From Ichthyophis bannanicus (taxonomy: Eukaryota; Chordata; Amphibia; Gymnophiona; Ichthyophiidae): a stretch of 64,000 nucleotides of DNA. Below are positions 63,435-64,000 of the stretch, one piece after another. The stretch lies in the NCBI GenBank assembly GCA_033557465.1, contig CM066036.1, forward strand, positions 719,275,828 to 719,339,827, written 5' to 3'. Below the pieces are notes generated by a model. It ran no database searches. It saw only the letters and a list, made by a program, of their open reading frames with translations, and was not told where the DNA came from. A program made the position numbers and the translations under genes. Position 1 is the first letter of the stretch. Each line of letters opens with the position of its first letter.

Positions 63435-64000
63435 CGATGTTTAACTGTGCTATTTCTTTTCGATGGGGGCCGGATGCCGTGTTGCTGCTGGATGATCGGC
63501 CATTTGTTTGTGTACTGGGCAGGTCAACAAGCAGCGGCGAGACCTCTTGGGGCGAACATCGGACTGCATGCCGCAGAGGTGAACGTCTCATGGCTGGGCG
63601 AGCGTGGCCTTCGCTGGTTGCAGCACTTGCCTTTCCTTCGGCACCATCAGCGTGTGCGGGGATCCCTGGCGTTGCTGTTGCTACATCTCGGAGGCAATGA
63701 CTTGGGGGCTTGGACAGTTAAGCAGCTGATCAGGGCAGCAAAAAGAGACCTGGAAGAAGTGTTGTTAATGTTTAATGATGTTGTCTTGTTATGGTCGGAT
63801 ATAATTCCGAGGCCTGCTTGTTGGGGCCACCGGAGGTGGTCTCGTGGGTTGAGTAAAGTTAATCGGCAGATTGGCCGATGGGTGTGCAAAAAAGCGGGAT
63901 GGCAGATTTTGCATCCTTGGGTCGAGGTGGATTGTGCTGGCTTATATCGTCCATATGGAGTGCATTTATCCCCGGTCAGGGTGGATTTGCTCCTGAATGA
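63435..64000 (+). pseudogene. SGNH/GDSL hydrolase ORF of DIRS-like element (partial, runs off window)
   Basis: Vertebrate Ngaro-type elements often carry a third ORF encoding an SGNH hydrolase of unknown role. From 63,489 the frame reads WMIGHLFVYWAGQQAAARPL; the nucleophile block is expected to be GHS, and Ser reads Leu here. Then ANIGLHAAEVNVSWLGERGL, LLLLHLGGNDLGAWTVKQLI with the block-III GGND, LLWSDIIPRPAWWG, and near the end RPYGVHLSPVRVDLL, where the usual DGVH reads YGVH, so the catalytic Asp is lost but the His stays. No stop occurs between 63,489 and 64,000. The start codon is not clear and the C-terminus is beyond the window. Loss of Ser and Asp means it cannot be active as an esterase. 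Confidence 0.86.

Larger units (their letters stand above)
57128..64000 (+). mobile_element. DIRS/Ngaro-like tyrosine-recombinase retrotransposon, 3' end outside window
   Basis: Order: A1 repeat (57,128 to about 57,330), leader, gag-like ORF1 (58,640-59,476), RT and RNase H (about 59,490-62,540, split by LTR-like insertion 2), tyrosine recombinase (62,443-63,417), SGNH hydrolase (about 63,435 to beyond 64,000). This is the gene set of Ngaro-type DIRS-order elements in vertebrates. The A1 repeat is 75-80 percent like A2 of the deleted copy by eye. Several catalytic residues are lost, so the copy is inactive. B1-A2-B2 should lie just past 64,000. Confidence 0.9.

Overview
This window reads as intergenic DNA from a large, repeat-rich vertebrate genome. 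I find no host protein-coding gene and no stand-alone tRNA or rRNA gene. The mix of elements suggests an amphibian, perhaps a caecilian: L1/Tx1-type and L2/CR1-type LINEs, tRNA-headed SINEs with AAATAAAT tails, a mariner, hAT-like foldback elements and DIRS/Ngaro tyrosine-recombinase retrotransposons. The species assignment is inference. Almost every long open frame belongs to a transposable element, and nearly all of those are broken.

Layout. Positions 1-8 kb hold unassigned AT-rich DNA, degenerate MITE-like repeats, a CORE-like SINE, a 109-bp foldback and one LINE 3' end. A dead mariner lies at 8.2-9.2 kb. From 12.1 to 16.1 kb there are two CR1-like LINE pieces: a minus-strand 3' end and a plus-strand piece with SGNH esterase and endonuclease. 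From 16.1 to 27.8 kb two near-full-length L1 elements lie head to head, with 5' ends about 110 bp apart. The left one carries a SINE that itself carries a LINE 3' end. The right one has a clear target-site duplication and only a few lesions. An L2-like LINE with a 10-bp target-site duplication spans 28.1-31.2 kb on the minus strand, and a related plus-strand copy lies at 44.4-47.8 kb.

From 33.5 to 36.0 kb lies an internally deleted DIRS/Ngaro-like element that keeps its split direct repeats (B1-A2-B2). From 57.1 kb to the window end lies a longer copy in the order A1, gag-like ORF, RT/RNase H, tyrosine recombinase, SGNH hydrolase; its 3' end is outside the window. Between these are SINEs, foldbacks, LINE ends and unassigned sequence.

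The most unusual feature is a pair of related 1.46-1.53 kb insertions at 52,590-54,116 (+) and 60,853-62,314 (-). Each starts TGT, ends ACA, is flanked by a 4-bp target-site duplication, has a poly(A) signal 113-174 bp before its end, and carries one long open frame. In both copies that frame is open and in phase from the first base of the element. The proteins (371 and 349 aa from the first usable start) are charged, Q/E/R/K-rich and unlike any family I recognise; they share a short N-terminal motif and an acidic C-terminus containing MDCS. They look like solo LTRs with an LTR-embedded ORF, or a non-autonomous family of that kind. The second copy sits inside the DIRS RNase H region, and removing it with one TSD copy leaves that reading frame continuous.
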